Made by a program: the position numbers and the translations under genes
Part shown: one piece after another, positions 56,302 through 64,000 of the stretch
Position numbering within the stretch: position 1 is the first letter of the stretch
Layout: every line of letters starts with the position of its first letter
DNA from: Sphingobium cyanobacteriorum
Lineage (GTDB): Bacteria > Pseudomonadota > Alphaproteobacteria > Sphingomonadales > Sphingomonadaceae
Reading direction: 5' to 3'
Length of the DNA: 64,000 nucleotides
Assembly: GCF_030580935.1 (NCBI RefSeq)
Contig: NZ_JAUQOM010000001.1
Location: forward strand, 186,001-250,000
Notes under the pieces: model-generated
Told to the model about the DNA's origin: nothing
Databases searched by the model: none
Seen by the model: the letters and a program-made list of their open reading frames with translations, nothing else

Positions 56302-56829
56302 TCAGCGCTTGGTCGCGCAGATTTTCACCCGTTCATCGGCCCAGCAGGCCCCGTCGCGCTTCAGCTTTTCCGACAGGGGCGCCTGCGCGTGGGTGACGCC
56401 CGGCTCCTCGTTCCAGCTCGCGCTCGCCGTGCCGTCGCCATTGGGTGTCAGATAGGCGAAAATGCCCTTTATCTCGCTTTCCCCGTCCGAATTGAGGATG
56501 AGGCTGCCCTGCCCGTCATGCAGCGACACCATCGGGCAGTCCTTCCTGATGTCCAGAACGACCTTGCCATCGACCCTGAGATAGCAGTCGCCATAGATGG
56601 CGCTTTCGGGGTCGCCGCTTTCCAGCGCCGCCCCGTCCACCGCATTGCCGGCCACAGCATTGTCCGCGCCGGTCGCGGCGGCGGCATTCGCGGGCGCATC
56701 GGCGGCATTGTCGATCGCGCCATTGGCCATGGCCTCATTCGCCGGCGTGGCACCATTGTCGCCGCCCTTGCCCGAACAGCCGCCCAGCAGCAGGCCAGCC
56801 GCCGCCACTGCAACAATCACTGCCTTCAT
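56302..56829 (-). CDS. Lipoprotein of unknown function
   Basis: The 175-residue precursor has a lipobox LLGGC at about residue 18, followed by a 50-residue Ala/Asn/Gly-rich spacer. A small domain with three cysteines follows (YGDCYLRVDGKVVLDIRKDCPMVSLHDGQGSLILNSD, then GACWADERVKICATK). The family is unnamed but such proteins are common in sphingomonads. It is convergent with the hydrolase gene. Confidence 0.82.
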   Translation of the reverse strand: MKAVIVAVAAAGLLLGGCSGKGGDNGATPANEAMANGAIDNAADAPANAAAATGADNAVAGNAVDGAALESGDPESAIYGDCYLRVDGKVVLDIRKDCPMVSLHDGQGSLILNSDGESEIKGIFAYLTPNGDGTASASWNEEPGVTHAQAPLSEKLKRDGACWADERVKICATKR

Positions 56830-56866
56830 CCATCCCCTCCCAATGCCCGCGCATCACAATCGTTAA

Positions 56867-56918
56867 GCCGTCAACGCCTCCACCAGCGCCTTGACCTTCT
56901 TCTGCCGCCATTGCGGCA
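56867..56918. repeat. Displaced 52-bp copy of the lysR 3' end
   Basis: The bases are identical to 57843-57894. Read on the minus strand they encode the last codons of the LysR protein (QKKVKALVEALT) and then GCT TAA, an original-looking stop. The other copy ends GGC followed directly by the ATG of the inserted gene. The two direct copies lie 976 bases apart and bracket gene 56970-57842. Confidence 0.92.
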
Positions 56919-56969
56919 CAGACCCGGCGGATGGCCACGAACTTGGTGGTCCAACCGCATAGAAGCCAT

Positions 56970-57842
56970 CTAATCGCCCAGGAATTGGCGCGCCTGTACA
57001 ATATGTTCGGCTAGATCGGGCTTTTTACAATATTCCGTCTCAAACAGAGTCAACGCTGGTGGTGTCTCTTGATTCGCCTTTTCAGCAAATTCCTTTGCCA
57101 GACAGCGCGCCGCCGCCTCTCTGACTCCGATCATGTCAATCGGCGAGCGATTACTGTCTCTCCGTTCGATGACCGCAGCAAGGCGCGTGATAAAGTCGCC
57201 CCATCCTGCCCTGTTCTCTTTGGCCTCAGCGTCCTGCCCGCCTGCATCCGGCGCGATCTGTATGGCGGCACGCATGGCCTCCGCCTCTTCGAACCGACCA
57301 AGCTCGCGCAACGCGTTGGACGCTCGTGCGCGCAATGCAATTGAATCTAATATGGTCGCATCAACCGGCAGGGACTGTACGAGCGTAATGAACGCTTCGC
57401 CATAACGGCGGGCGAGTTCCCCGTCGGGTGCTTGGTTCTTGGCTTCCCAGGTAGCACGGAGCAAAAGCCAGGGGGCGTCCGCATCACCCAATTCCCGCGC
57501 CAGATAATAGGCCAGAAAATATCGCGTTTCCTTGGCCGCATAGAGAGCCTGATAGGCGTCACTCTCGACGATAGTTTTCAGGCGCTGCACCGTTTGGGCA
57601 TCAAAATCGCGATAGATAACCAGGCCGTTTTTCGGGCATTGCGCAGGCTGTATAGGGAAATATCCCGATCCCAATGGCATCCCGTCTGGTAAACTGCCCC
57701 ACTGACTAATGCTACCCAGCTCGGCATGAGTAAATTTCTCGCCGCCGACGGGGCAGATTATTTTGGCGTCGAAATAGGTGCTGGCGCGCGCAGGAGTCAC
57801 CCCAAGGGCAAAACATGCCAAAATGACCAGTCGGGCCTTCAT
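56970..57842 (-). CDS. Secreted protein of unknown function inserted at the lysR stop codon
   Basis: The 290-residue precursor has a signal peptide (residues about 1-20, ending PARAS). A mostly helical body follows, with possible TPR-like stretches (ETRYFLAYYLARELGDADAPWLLLRATWEAKN, RYGEAFITLVQSLP, RARASNALRELGRFEEAEAMRAAIQ) and four or five cysteines. The ATG at 57842 overlaps the lysR stop (ATGA). A 52-base copy of the lysR 3' end lies downstream. GC at 57121-57180 is 33 of 60, below the local level. No family recognised; clear sign of acquisition. Confidence 0.82.
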   Translation of the reverse strand: MKARLVILACFALGVTPARASTYFDAKIICPVGGEKFTHAELGSISQWGSLPDGMPLGSGYFPIQPAQCPKNGLVIYRDFDAQTVQRLKTIVESDAYQALYAAKETRYFLAYYLARELGDADAPWLLLRATWEAKNQAPDGELARRYGEAFITLVQSLPVDATILDSIALRARASNALRELGRFEEAEAMRAAIQIAPDAGGQDAEAKENRAGWGDFITRLAAVIERRDSNRSPIDMIGVREAAARCLAKEFAEKANQETPPALTLFETEYCKKPDLAEHIVQARQFLGD

Positions 57843-58630
57843 GCCGTCAACGCCTCCACCAGCGCCTTGACCTTCTTCTGCCGCCATTGCGGCAGCGGCG
57901 CGATCAGCCAGTAGGACAGTGGCGTCGGGCTGGTGTCGCCTACCTGCCGCACCCGGCCCGCCGCCAGGTCCGCCTGCGCCAGCAACAGCGGCACGCAGGC
58001 GCGGCCAAAGCCGCTGACTGCCGCCTCGATCGCCAGGCCGCCATCGGCAACGCGGATCATCGCGGGCTTGTCACCAACAGGGCAACCCGGCCAGTCGATA
58101 CGCTGGTCGGGGCCGCCCGCCGCCGCCTCCACCGTGACATAGGCGGCCTCGCCGATCTTCACGCCCTCATGCTCGCCCGCGCCGTCGGTCAGGCGCAGCG
58201 CGATGTCCAGATTGGCTTCGGTAAAGTCCAACGCATCGTCCGCCGCGATCAACTGGAACGTCAGGTCGGTCTGGCCGGCCGCATAGGCGGCCAGACGCGA
58301 CTGGAGCCATTTTGCGGTGATGTCGCGCGGCGCGGCGATGGTCAGCGCATGGCTGGACTGGCCCGCCTGCATCGCCCGCACCGCTTCCTCGAACTCCAGG
58401 AAGCCGGCGCGCAGCGCGTCCAGCCCGGCTTGCGTCTCCGGCGTCAATTCCAGCCCCTTGGGCGTGCGGCGGAACAGGACCACGCCCAGCATATCCTCCA
58501 GCGCGCGAATCTGCTGCCCCACGGCCGCCGGCGTCACCGCCAGTTCGTCGGCAGCGCGGGTGAAGGACAGGTGCCGCGCTGCGGCATCCAGCACGCGCAG
58601 GCCATTGAGCGGCAAATGGGTCCGCTTCAT
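57839..58630 (-). CDS. LysR-family transcriptional regulator (GcvA-like, short)
   Basis: This 263-residue regulator has the winged-helix start MKRTHLPLNGLRVLDAAARHLSFTRAADELAVTPAAVGQQIRALEDMLG, which is closest to GcvA-type LysR proteins, and a shortened effector-binding domain (family usually about 300). The last 17 codons are duplicated downstream of the next gene, and its present stop TGA is formed with the ATG of that gene. It overlaps apaG by ATGA. Target genes unknown. Confidence 0.88.
   Translation of the reverse strand: MKRTHLPLNGLRVLDAAARHLSFTRAADELAVTPAAVGQQIRALEDMLGVVLFRRTPKGLELTPETQAGLDALRAGFLEFEEAVRAMQAGQSSHALTIAAPRDITAKWLQSRLAAYAAGQTDLTFQLIAADDALDFTEANLDIALRLTDGAGEHEGVKIGEAAYVTVEAAAGGPDQRIDWPGCPVGDKPAMIRVADGGLAIEAAVSGFGRACVPLLLAQADLAAGRVRQVGDTSPTPLSYWLIAPLPQWRQKKVKALVEALTA
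57843..57894. repeat. lysR 3' end, partner of the direct repeat at 56867-56918
   Basis: This is the copy that is still part of lysR. All 52 bases match the displaced copy; identity stops exactly at the A of the ATG of the inserted gene on one side and within the lysR codons on the other. Confidence 0.92.
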
Positions 58631-59034
58631 CCGGCCACCGCCGGCGCGATCAGGGCGAAATGGGGGATCGCGACCTCGAACGTCTCACCGCCCACGCCGA
58701 TCATACGATAGCTGCCCTGCATCGACCCGGTCGGCGTATTGAGCGGGCAACCCGACACATAATCATAGCTTTTTCCCGGTTGCACCACCGGCTGTTCGCC
58801 CACCACGCCGTCGCCATCGACCCGGTGCTGCACACCCCGGCCATCGGTGATGATCCAGTGACGGGTCAGCAACTGCACCGGCTGATCCCCCTGATTTTCG
58901 ATGCGGATATGATAGGCCCAGAACCAGCGGCCCCGATCCGGCTCCGACTGTTCGGGCAAAAAGGTGACAGCGACATGGACACCTATGTCGCGCGTGATGG
59001 CATGAAAGGGGAAGAGCGCGAATGTCGTGATCAT
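58627..59034 (-). CDS. apaG: ApaG domain protein
   Basis: This 135-residue fibronectin-III-like protein contains FWAYHIRIENQGDQPVQLLTRHWIITDGRG, the glycine loop VVGEQPVVQPGKSYDYVSGCPLNTPTGSMQGSYRM and ends as usual. ApaG proteins are linked to Co2+/Mg2+ efflux phenotypes and Ap4A metabolism, but the biochemical role is unsettled. Upstream neighbour metZ and downstream lysR are on the same strand. Confidence 0.95.
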   Translation of the reverse strand: MITTFALFPFHAITRDIGVHVAVTFLPEQSEPDRGRWFWAYHIRIENQGDQPVQLLTRHWIITDGRGVQHRVDGDGVVGEQPVVQPGKSYDYVSGCPLNTPTGSMQGSYRMIGVGGETFEVAIPHFALIAPAVAG

Positions 59035-59065
59035 GATGGAGAAATGCGCCCTGCCCCCTCTGCCG

Positions 59066-60274
59066 TCAACGCCCTATCGCGCGCAGCGCCTGGTCGAAAT
59101 CGGCGATCACGTCGTCTGCGTCCTCCAGACCGACATTGAGGCGCAGCATATCCTCGGTAATGCCGACCTCCAGCCGCGCCGCTTCGGCCATGCCGAAATG
59201 GGTGGTGGAAGCGGGATGCGTCATCAACGACCGCGAATCACCGATATTGTTGCTGATATCGACCAGTTGCAGCGCATTGAGCAGGCCATGCGCTTCCTGC
59301 CGGCCGCCACCGACATAAAGCGAGAAGATCGGCCCGGCCATCTCCATCTGCCGCATGGCCAGCGCGTGCTGCGGATGGCTTTCCAGCCCCGGATAAAGCA
59401 CCTTGGGCAGGCGCGCTTCCAGGAAGGCGGCGACCTTCAATGCATTTTCGCTCTGGCGGCGAATGCGCAGGTCCAGCGTCTCCAGACCTTTCAGCACCAC
59501 CCAGGCATTGAACGCGCTCAGCGTCGGCCCGGTGTTGCGGTGGAAGGGCAGCAGCACAGTGTCGATCCAGTCGCGCGTGCCGCAGATCGCACCGGCCAGC
59601 ACCCGGCCCTGCCCGTCCATCATCTTGGTCGCGCTATAAGCGACAACATCCGCGCCGAACTCCATCGGCCGCTGGAGCGCAGGCGAGGCGAAGGCGTTGT
59701 CGACCACGGTGGTGATGCCATGGGCTTTCGCGATGGCGCAGACGGCGGCGATGTCGACCACGTCCATCGTCGGATTGGCCGGCGTTTCGAAGAAGAAGAC
59801 CTTGGTATTGGACTGCACCGCCGCTTCCCAGGCATCGGTGTCGCGCGCGTCGATCGTGGTCGTCGCAATACCGAATTTGGGCAGCAGCGTGTCGGTCAGC
59901 CAGCGGCATGACCCGAACGCCGCCTTGGCCGCAACGACATGGTCGCCCGCCGACAACTGGCACAGCAGGGCCGCGGTCATCGCCGCCATGCCGGTGGCGG
60001 TGGCGCGACAAGCCTCGGCCCCTTCCAGCAGGGCGATACGCTGTTCCAGCATCTCCACGGTCGGGTTCTGCAAACGCGAATAGGTCATGCCGACCTGATC
60101 GCCTGCGAAGCGCGCCGCAGCATCCTCGGCCCGGTCGTAGCAATAGCCGCTGGTCAGGAACAGCGCTTCGGACGTTTCGCCATATTCGCTGCGCGCCGTG
60201 CCGCCCCGGACCGCCAGCGTCGCCGGCTTCCAGTTCTTCGTGATCGCCCGATCCTGTCCGCTTTTCCGCTTCAT
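59066..60274 (-). CDS. metZ: O-succinylhomoserine sulfhydrylase
   Basis: This 402-residue Cys/Met-metabolism PLP enzyme makes homocysteine from O-succinylhomoserine and sulfide. It has TYSRLQNPTVEMLEQRIALLEGAE, FFETPANPTMDVVDI, the PLP lysine in VAYSATKMMDGQGRVLAG, and SLGVETL-like DISNNIGDSRSLMTHPASTTH. Alphaproteobacterial context favours MetZ over MetB. I choose the ATG at 60274 (MKRKSGQDRAI). The 246-base upstream stretch is unusually long for this region. Confidence 0.93.
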   Translation of the reverse strand: MKRKSGQDRAITKNWKPATLAVRGGTARSEYGETSEALFLTSGYCYDRAEDAAARFAGDQVGMTYSRLQNPTVEMLEQRIALLEGAEACRATATGMAAMTAALLCQLSAGDHVVAAKAAFGSCRWLTDTLLPKFGIATTTIDARDTDAWEAAVQSNTKVFFFETPANPTMDVVDIAAVCAIAKAHGITTVVDNAFASPALQRPMEFGADVVAYSATKMMDGQGRVLAGAICGTRDWIDTVLLPFHRNTGPTLSAFNAWVVLKGLETLDLRIRRQSENALKVAAFLEARLPKVLYPGLESHPQHALAMRQMEMAGPIFSLYVGGGRQEAHGLLNALQLVDISNNIGDSRSLMTHPASTTHFGMAEAARLEVGITEDMLRLNVGLEDADDVIADFDQALRAIGR

Positions 60275-60520
60275 ATCGCTTTCCGCATGTCCTGATTCAT
60301 TTGGCACGGGTCGCCACCCGCTATCGCGGCGATCCGGCCCCTGTCGCCCATACCGCGCGAGGGAATAACCGCAACCGTCTTGCCGGGCATCGGCGCCTTT
60401 TCTTGCAATGCCTTTCTGTTCGACCGCCTGGCAATGATGATGCCTATCGGACGCGCAGGCGTCGCAACAGGACCGATGGCGTGCCATTGGCCCTGTTGCG
60501 ATGCAGGACGACCACTCCGG
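60275..60520 (-). other. Gene-free leader upstream of metZ, with hairpins
   Basis: This 246-base stretch has no gene. Just upstream of metZ the minus strand can form CCGC-GATA-GCGG and then CGGGT-GGCG-ACCCG hairpins (about 60330-60355). Methionine genes of alphaproteobacteria are often controlled by SAM-sensing leaders, but I could not match the SAM-II consensus here. Confidence 0.3.
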
Positions 60521-60940
60521 TCAGGCGGCCCGGCGTGGCGTCTCCATCATCAGCGGATGGAGGTGCCGTTCTTCCCAGTCCATGCGGTCGCACAGGGATT
60601 GCTGCAAGGCCAGCACGGCATCACGATAGCCCTGCCAATCCTGTTCGATCCGCGCGGGTGTCCAGACCTTGATATGGTCGCTGTAGCGCAGGAACAGCGC
60701 GACCATGGCCCGGCCATGGTCCCGCGCAACCGGGGCGGCGCGGGCGGCCACGGGACCGTCACGCAACGCGACGACCCCGGCATCCTCACGGCCCAGATGA
60801 TCGCGGAACAATTGGGAAAAGGCGATCCGCCTGCGGGCGATGTCCGGCAGCGCTTCGGGCCCATGCGCATGCATGACATAGGCAAATTCCCGCATCATGC
60901 CCCGCAAGGCATCATGGTCCTGCTTCAACTTCGTTGGCAT
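60521..60940 (-). CDS. Hemerythrin-like domain protein
   Basis: This 139-residue four-helix protein has the metal-ligand pattern of HHE/hemerythrin-like domains: DHDALRGMM near the N-terminus, FRDHLGREDAGV, ARDHGRAM, and WEERHLHPLMM at the end. It could bind a di-iron centre and sense oxygen or nitric oxide. It stands alone between leuB and metZ. Confidence 0.8.
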   Translation of the reverse strand: MPTKLKQDHDALRGMMREFAYVMHAHGPEALPDIARRRIAFSQLFRDHLGREDAGVVALRDGPVAARAAPVARDHGRAMVALFLRYSDHIKVWTPARIEQDWQGYRDAVLALQQSLCDRMDWEERHLHPLMMETPRRAA

Positions 60941-61021
60941 TGCGCATCCCCTTTGCCGATTAAATCGGATGGGGGACGCAAAAGTTAAATCCCCGCGCGA
61001 TATAAACGCCCCATGCGGCGA

Positions 61022-62065
61022 TCAGAGCACGGCCAGAACCGCGTCGCCCATCTCCACCGTATTCATCGTACCGCCCAGGTCCGGCGAACGCGCGCCGTCA
61101 CGCAGCGCCTTTGCCACCGCCGTCTCGATCCGGTCGGCCTGTTCGGGCAGGCCGAGCGAATAGCGCAGCATCATCGCGGCGGACAGGATGGTCGCCAGCG
61201 GATTGGCCTTGCCGGTGCCGGCGATGTCGGGGGCGGAGCCGTGGATCGGTTCGTACAGCCCCTGGCCGCTGCCGTTCAGCGTCGCCGACGCCAGCATGCC
61301 GATGGAGCCGACGCACATGCTCGCCTGATCGGACAGGATATCGCCGAACAGGTTGCCGGTGACGATCACGTCGAACTGGCCGGGATTGCGCACCAACTGC
61401 ATCGCGGCATTGTCGACATACATATGGGTCAGAGCGACATCGGGATAATCCGCCGAAACCGCGATCACCACATCGCGCCACAACTGGCTGGTTTCCAGCA
61501 CATTGGCCTTGTCCACCGAACAGAGCTTGCCGCGACGGGCGCGCGCGGCCTGGAAACCGGCATGGGCGATGCGGCGCACTTCGGCTTCGTTGTAGGACAT
61601 GACATCATAGCCTTCACGCAGGCCATCGGCGGTGGTGCGGAATCCCTTTTCACCGAAATAAACATCGCCATTGGTTTCGCGCACGATCAGCAGGTCGATG
61701 GCGCTGGCGACTTCGGGACGCAGCGCGGATTCATCGGCCAGTTCGGGAAAGACCTTGGCCGGGCGCAGGTTGGAGAAGAGGCCCAGTTCCTTGCGCAGGC
61801 CCAGGATCGCCTGTTCGGGACGCAGATGCCGCTCCAGCGAGTCGCAGTCGGGATCGCCGACCGCACCGAACAGGATGGCGTCAGCCCGCCGGGCGATCTC
61901 CAGCGTCTCCGGCGGCAACGGATGGCCGACCGCCTTATAGGCCGCGCCGCCGACCAGTCCGTCCGCATAGGTCAAGCCATCGATCGCCAGCGCATCGAGC
62001 ACGCGCTTTGCCTGCGCCACGATTTCGGGACCGATGCCATCTCCGGGAAACAGGGCGATCAACAT
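61022..62065 (-). CDS. leuB: 3-isopropylmalate dehydrogenase
   Basis: This 347-residue NAD enzyme carries out the third step of leucine synthesis. It has [19 protein letters not shown], the substrate loop [39 protein letters not shown] and [24 protein letters not shown], and [26 protein letters not shown] choose the ATG at 62065 over one 19 codons upstream. Confidence 0.97.
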   Translation of the reverse strand: MLIALFPGDGIGPEIVAQAKRVLDALAIDGLTYADGLVGGAAYKAVGHPLPPETLEIARRADAILFGAVGDPDCDSLERHLRPEQAILGLRKELGLFSNLRPAKVFPELADESALRPEVASAIDLLIVRETNGDVYFGEKGFRTTADGLREGYDVMSYNEAEVRRIAHAGFQAARARRGKLCSVDKANVLETSQLWRDVVIAVSADYPDVALTHMYVDNAAMQLVRNPGQFDVIVTGNLFGDILSDQASMCVGSIGMLASATLNGSGQGLYEPIHGSAPDIAGTGKANPLATILSAAMMLRYSLGLPEQADRIETAVAKALRDGARSPDLGGTMNTVEMGDAVLAVL

Positions 62066-62114
62066 GGCGAGACTCCTTATATTGCGTGGCTGCCCCTTAT
62101 GGAGACAGGCGGTT

Positions 62115-62849
62115 TCACGCAACCGCCCTTTTCAACCGCTCGACCAGCCTTTCGCGCGCCGCAAGCACATGGACGCGGCGATCGATCAGGACGGACCGCT
62201 CCAGGAAGAAGCCGGTGAGACGCAGCCCGTCCAGTATCTGGGTCCAGTCGCCGGTCCCGCCTTCGACCAGAAAAGGCGGCAAGGGCAGCAGCCGGCTTTC
62301 ATAGCCGACCGCCGCCGCCCGGTTGACCGCCGCTGCGCTGCGCGGGCTGACATAGGCAAGGTCGGTCGCGTCCCCGGTCGCGGCACAGCGGGTGAGGTCG
62401 AGGCCAAAACCCAGTTCGGCGAGCAGCAGCAGTTCGTAGCGCACCAGCGCCACGGCCCAACCCCGCGCCGCCGGGGCCGCCTCCACCGCATCGAGCAGGC
62501 CGGACAGCGCCTGATGCAGTGCGGGACAGGGCGTGGCTTCGGGCAGCGCCGCAGCGGTCAGCGCGCAGCTCCAGTCGATCGCGGCGGCAGGGAGCGGTTC
62601 GGCATGGAGCGGCGCGCGGCTGTGGGCCAGTTCGACTGTCAGGCCGGCCAGATGATCTTCGGTGCGGGCGCGAAATTCCGCCTTCACCACATTGCCCGGC
62701 AACAGCACCGGCCGCATCGCCCGCGATCGCCCGCCGCGCACATAGCCCGGCGTCAGGCCATGGTCCGGGGTCAACAGCCGCGCGATCGCGCCATGTTCGC
62801 CATGATGGCGCACGGCACAGATGATCGCGGTGGTGGACAGGTGGGCCAT
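62115..62849 (-). CDS. recO: DNA repair protein RecO
   Basis: This 244-residue protein has an N-terminal OB fold ([36 protein letters not shown]) and a helical C-terminal domain. The zinc cysteines of some RecO proteins are absent; one [21 protein letters not shown] segment remains. RecO anneals DNA and loads RecA at gaps with RecR. It is followed by leuB. Confidence 0.93.
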   Translation of the reverse strand: MAHLSTTAIICAVRHHGEHGAIARLLTPDHGLTPGYVRGGRSRAMRPVLLPGNVVKAEFRARTEDHLAGLTVELAHSRAPLHAEPLPAAAIDWSCALTAAALPEATPCPALHQALSGLLDAVEAAPAARGWAVALVRYELLLLAELGFGLDLTRCAATGDATDLAYVSPRSAAAVNRAAAVGYESRLLPLPPFLVEGGTGDWTQILDGLRLTGFFLERSVLIDRRVHVLAARERLVERLKRAVA

Positions 62850-62969
62850 GATTCGTTTCTTCAGGGGCTGGCGAGGCAGTTCACATCATCGCTGCCCATG
62901 CCAATGGGCCGATTGTTGCAGCCATCCCGTCCGCGACGCGCCGGCCAGGTTGCGCCAACGCACGGCCCT

Positions 62970-63707
62970 TCAGTCCAGGACGTTGGGCAGATCCTCGAAA
63001 CCCTTGCGCAGCGCCGCACTCCAGCTTTGGGAGATCATCGCGAATTCTTCATTGTCCGCCTCTATCCGGGTGCGGACGCGAAAGTCATAGGCGTCGGTCG
63101 GGATCACGGTCAGGTCAAGCGGCATGCCGACCGACAGGTTGGAGCGCAGGGTCGAATCCATCGACACCAGCACCGCCTTGGTCGCGTCCTCCAGCGTGGT
63201 TTCGCGCTTGATGATACGATCCAGGATCGGCTTGCCATATTTATGCTCGCCAATCTGGAAGAAAGGCGTGTCCTCGGTCGCCTCGATAAAATTGCCGGCC
63301 GAATAGATGAGATAGAGGCGCGGCTTGCCGCCCCGGCGCTGGCCCGCGATCATGATCGAGGCGCTGGAACCGGAGCCGCCCATCTCGATGCTTTCGCGAT
63401 AGCGCAACTGCATCGCCCGCATCGCCTCTCCCACGATCTGGGCGACGCGGTGCATCGTTTCGCAATTGAGAATGGTTTCGACGCCGGGGTCGAGCCTGGC
63501 TTCCTTGATCGCCTTGCTGAGCGTCGCCTTCACCCCCTGGGTGATGGACAGGTTGCCCGAACACATGAGCGTGATCGCCCGTTCACCGGGCACATGATAG
63601 GTGAAACTCTTACGGAATCGGGCGATATTATCCATGCCCGCATTGGTGCGGGTGTCGGACAGCATGACCAGCCCCTGGTCCACCCGCACCGCCACACAAT
63701 AGGTCAT
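62970..63707 (-). CDS. Anbu-type proteasome-like peptidase
   Basis: This 245-residue Ntn-hydrolase starts MTYCVAVRVDQGLVMLSDTRTNAGMDNI; after Met removal Thr2 would be the nucleophile. It contains the GSGSSASIMIAGQ segment and the family C-terminus with DLTVIPTDAYDF. Anbu proteins form open helical assemblies and occur with a transglutaminase, an ATP-grasp enzyme and an alpha-E protein; the transglutaminase gene is next (63732). Natural substrates are unknown. Confidence 0.93.
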   Translation of the reverse strand: MTYCVAVRVDQGLVMLSDTRTNAGMDNIARFRKSFTYHVPGERAITLMCSGNLSITQGVKATLSKAIKEARLDPGVETILNCETMHRVAQIVGEAMRAMQLRYRESIEMGGSGSSASIMIAGQRRGGKPRLYLIYSAGNFIEATEDTPFFQIGEHKYGKPILDRIIKRETTLEDATKAVLVSMDSTLRSNLSVGMPLDLTVIPTDAYDFRVRTRIEADNEEFAMISQSWSAALRKGFEDLPNVLD

Positions 63708-63731
63708 TGGCCCCCCGGCCTCCTGAATAGT

Positions 63732-64000
63732 CTATCCCTGCGGGTCGGACGGCGAAGTACTTTGCTGCTGTTGCTTCTGCAACTGCCGTTGTTCGACTCC
63801 CTCCTCCGCCTGCGCGATCCGAACATCGGCGTCAATCCATATATCGCCCGCCACCGTGACCGATCCACGGATCGGCGCGGCGTCATCGGCGTCCAGCCCG
63901 CTGGCAAGGCGCAGATAGCGTTCGGTGACGCAGACCCGGTTGGACGGGTCGAAGCCGATCCAGCCGAGCGAAGGCAGCCAGGCTTCGGCCCAGCCATGGG
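63732..64000 (-). CDS. Transglutaminase family protein, C-terminal end (cut by window edge)
   Basis: The frame open to the window edge reads HGWAEAWLPSLGWIGFDPSNRVCVTERYLRLASGLDADDAAPIRG and ends in a Gln-rich tail (QLQKQQQQSTSPSDPQG) at TAG 63732. The His in HGWAEAW and Asp in GFDPSN are the catalytic His and Asp of bacterial transglutaminase-like proteases; the Cys lies outside. At least 89 residues are seen. It is 24 bases upstream of the Anbu gene and belongs to that conserved cluster. Confidence 0.92.
   Translation of the reverse strand, partial: HGWAEAWLPSLGWIGFDPSNRVCVTERYLRLASGLDADDAAPIRGSVTVAGDIWIDADVRIAQAEEGVEQRQLQKQQQQSTSPSDPQG

Noticed and set aside
56735..57001. An 88-codon frame containing AEEGQGAGGGVDG
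   Set aside because: The stretch is an out-of-frame reading of the duplicated lysR 3' end, not a gene.
60275..60520. SAM-II riboswitch upstream of metZ
   Set aside because: Hairpins exist, but the conserved SAM-II pseudoknot segments were not found, so it is listed only as an unassigned leader.

Overview
The window is high-GC chromosomal DNA from an alphaproteobacterium, most likely a sphingomonad (Sphingobium-like). The evidence is a GcrA cell-cycle regulator, the order nuoA-N, birA, coaX, rnj, DUF1467, adrenodoxin-type ferredoxin, DUF2336-like and Anbu/transglutaminase genes, and short palindromic repeats of the kind found in sphingomonads. Gene density is high, many genes overlap by ATGA or GTGA, and no gap exceeds 300 bases. 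I see no tRNA, rRNA, CRISPR array, insertion sequence, integrase or prophage.

Left part (1-18 kb). The 5' end of lon, ybaB and dnaX, and the small SRP RNA. Then a leftward run of two cysteine desulfurases, a [2Fe-2S] ferredoxin and a class A beta-lactamase with the Cys69-Cys238 pair typical of carbapenemases. At 7.2-14 kb lies an unusual block. It holds a histidine kinase-like protein without its phospho-accepting His, a helical DUF2336-like protein, a membrane protein resembling a degenerate nucleotidyltransferase/CDP-alcohol phosphotransferase, an Hpt-like protein whose His is Trp, and a divergent 891-residue membrane-anchored coiled-coil protein. An AAC(6')-like acetyltransferase, DUF1467, RNase J, CoaX and BirA follow.

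Middle (18-34 kb). A complete respiratory complex I operon, nuoA to nuoN on the minus strand, is interrupted by three small secreted or membrane-anchored genes of lower GC. They sit between nuoD/nuoE, nuoF/nuoG and nuoH/nuoI, and each starts inside the stop codon of the nuo gene before it. A fourth gene of the same style (57.0-57.8 kb) starts in the lysR stop codon. It is followed by a 52-bp perfect copy of the lysR 3' end, a scar of insertion.

Right part (34-64 kb). suhB, efp, an LytM peptidase/L,D-transpeptidase pair, a Tat-exported PLP enzyme, purQ/purS/purC around a TauE/SafE permease, and an exopolysaccharide block (Wzc-like kinase, OPX lipoprotein, UDP-ManNAc dehydrogenase, UDP-GlcNAc 2-epimerase, UDP-glucose dehydrogenase). 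After these come an ABC-2 permease, gcrA, a beta-barrel porin, parE with a beta-lactamase-fold hydrolase, lysR-apaG-metZ, a hemerythrin-like protein, leuB, recO, and the end of an Anbu protease/transglutaminase cluster.

Most of the window is housekeeping. The unusual parts are the pseudo-phosphorelay block, the stop-codon-nested genes and the palindromic element carried in frame inside a cysteine desulfurase gene.
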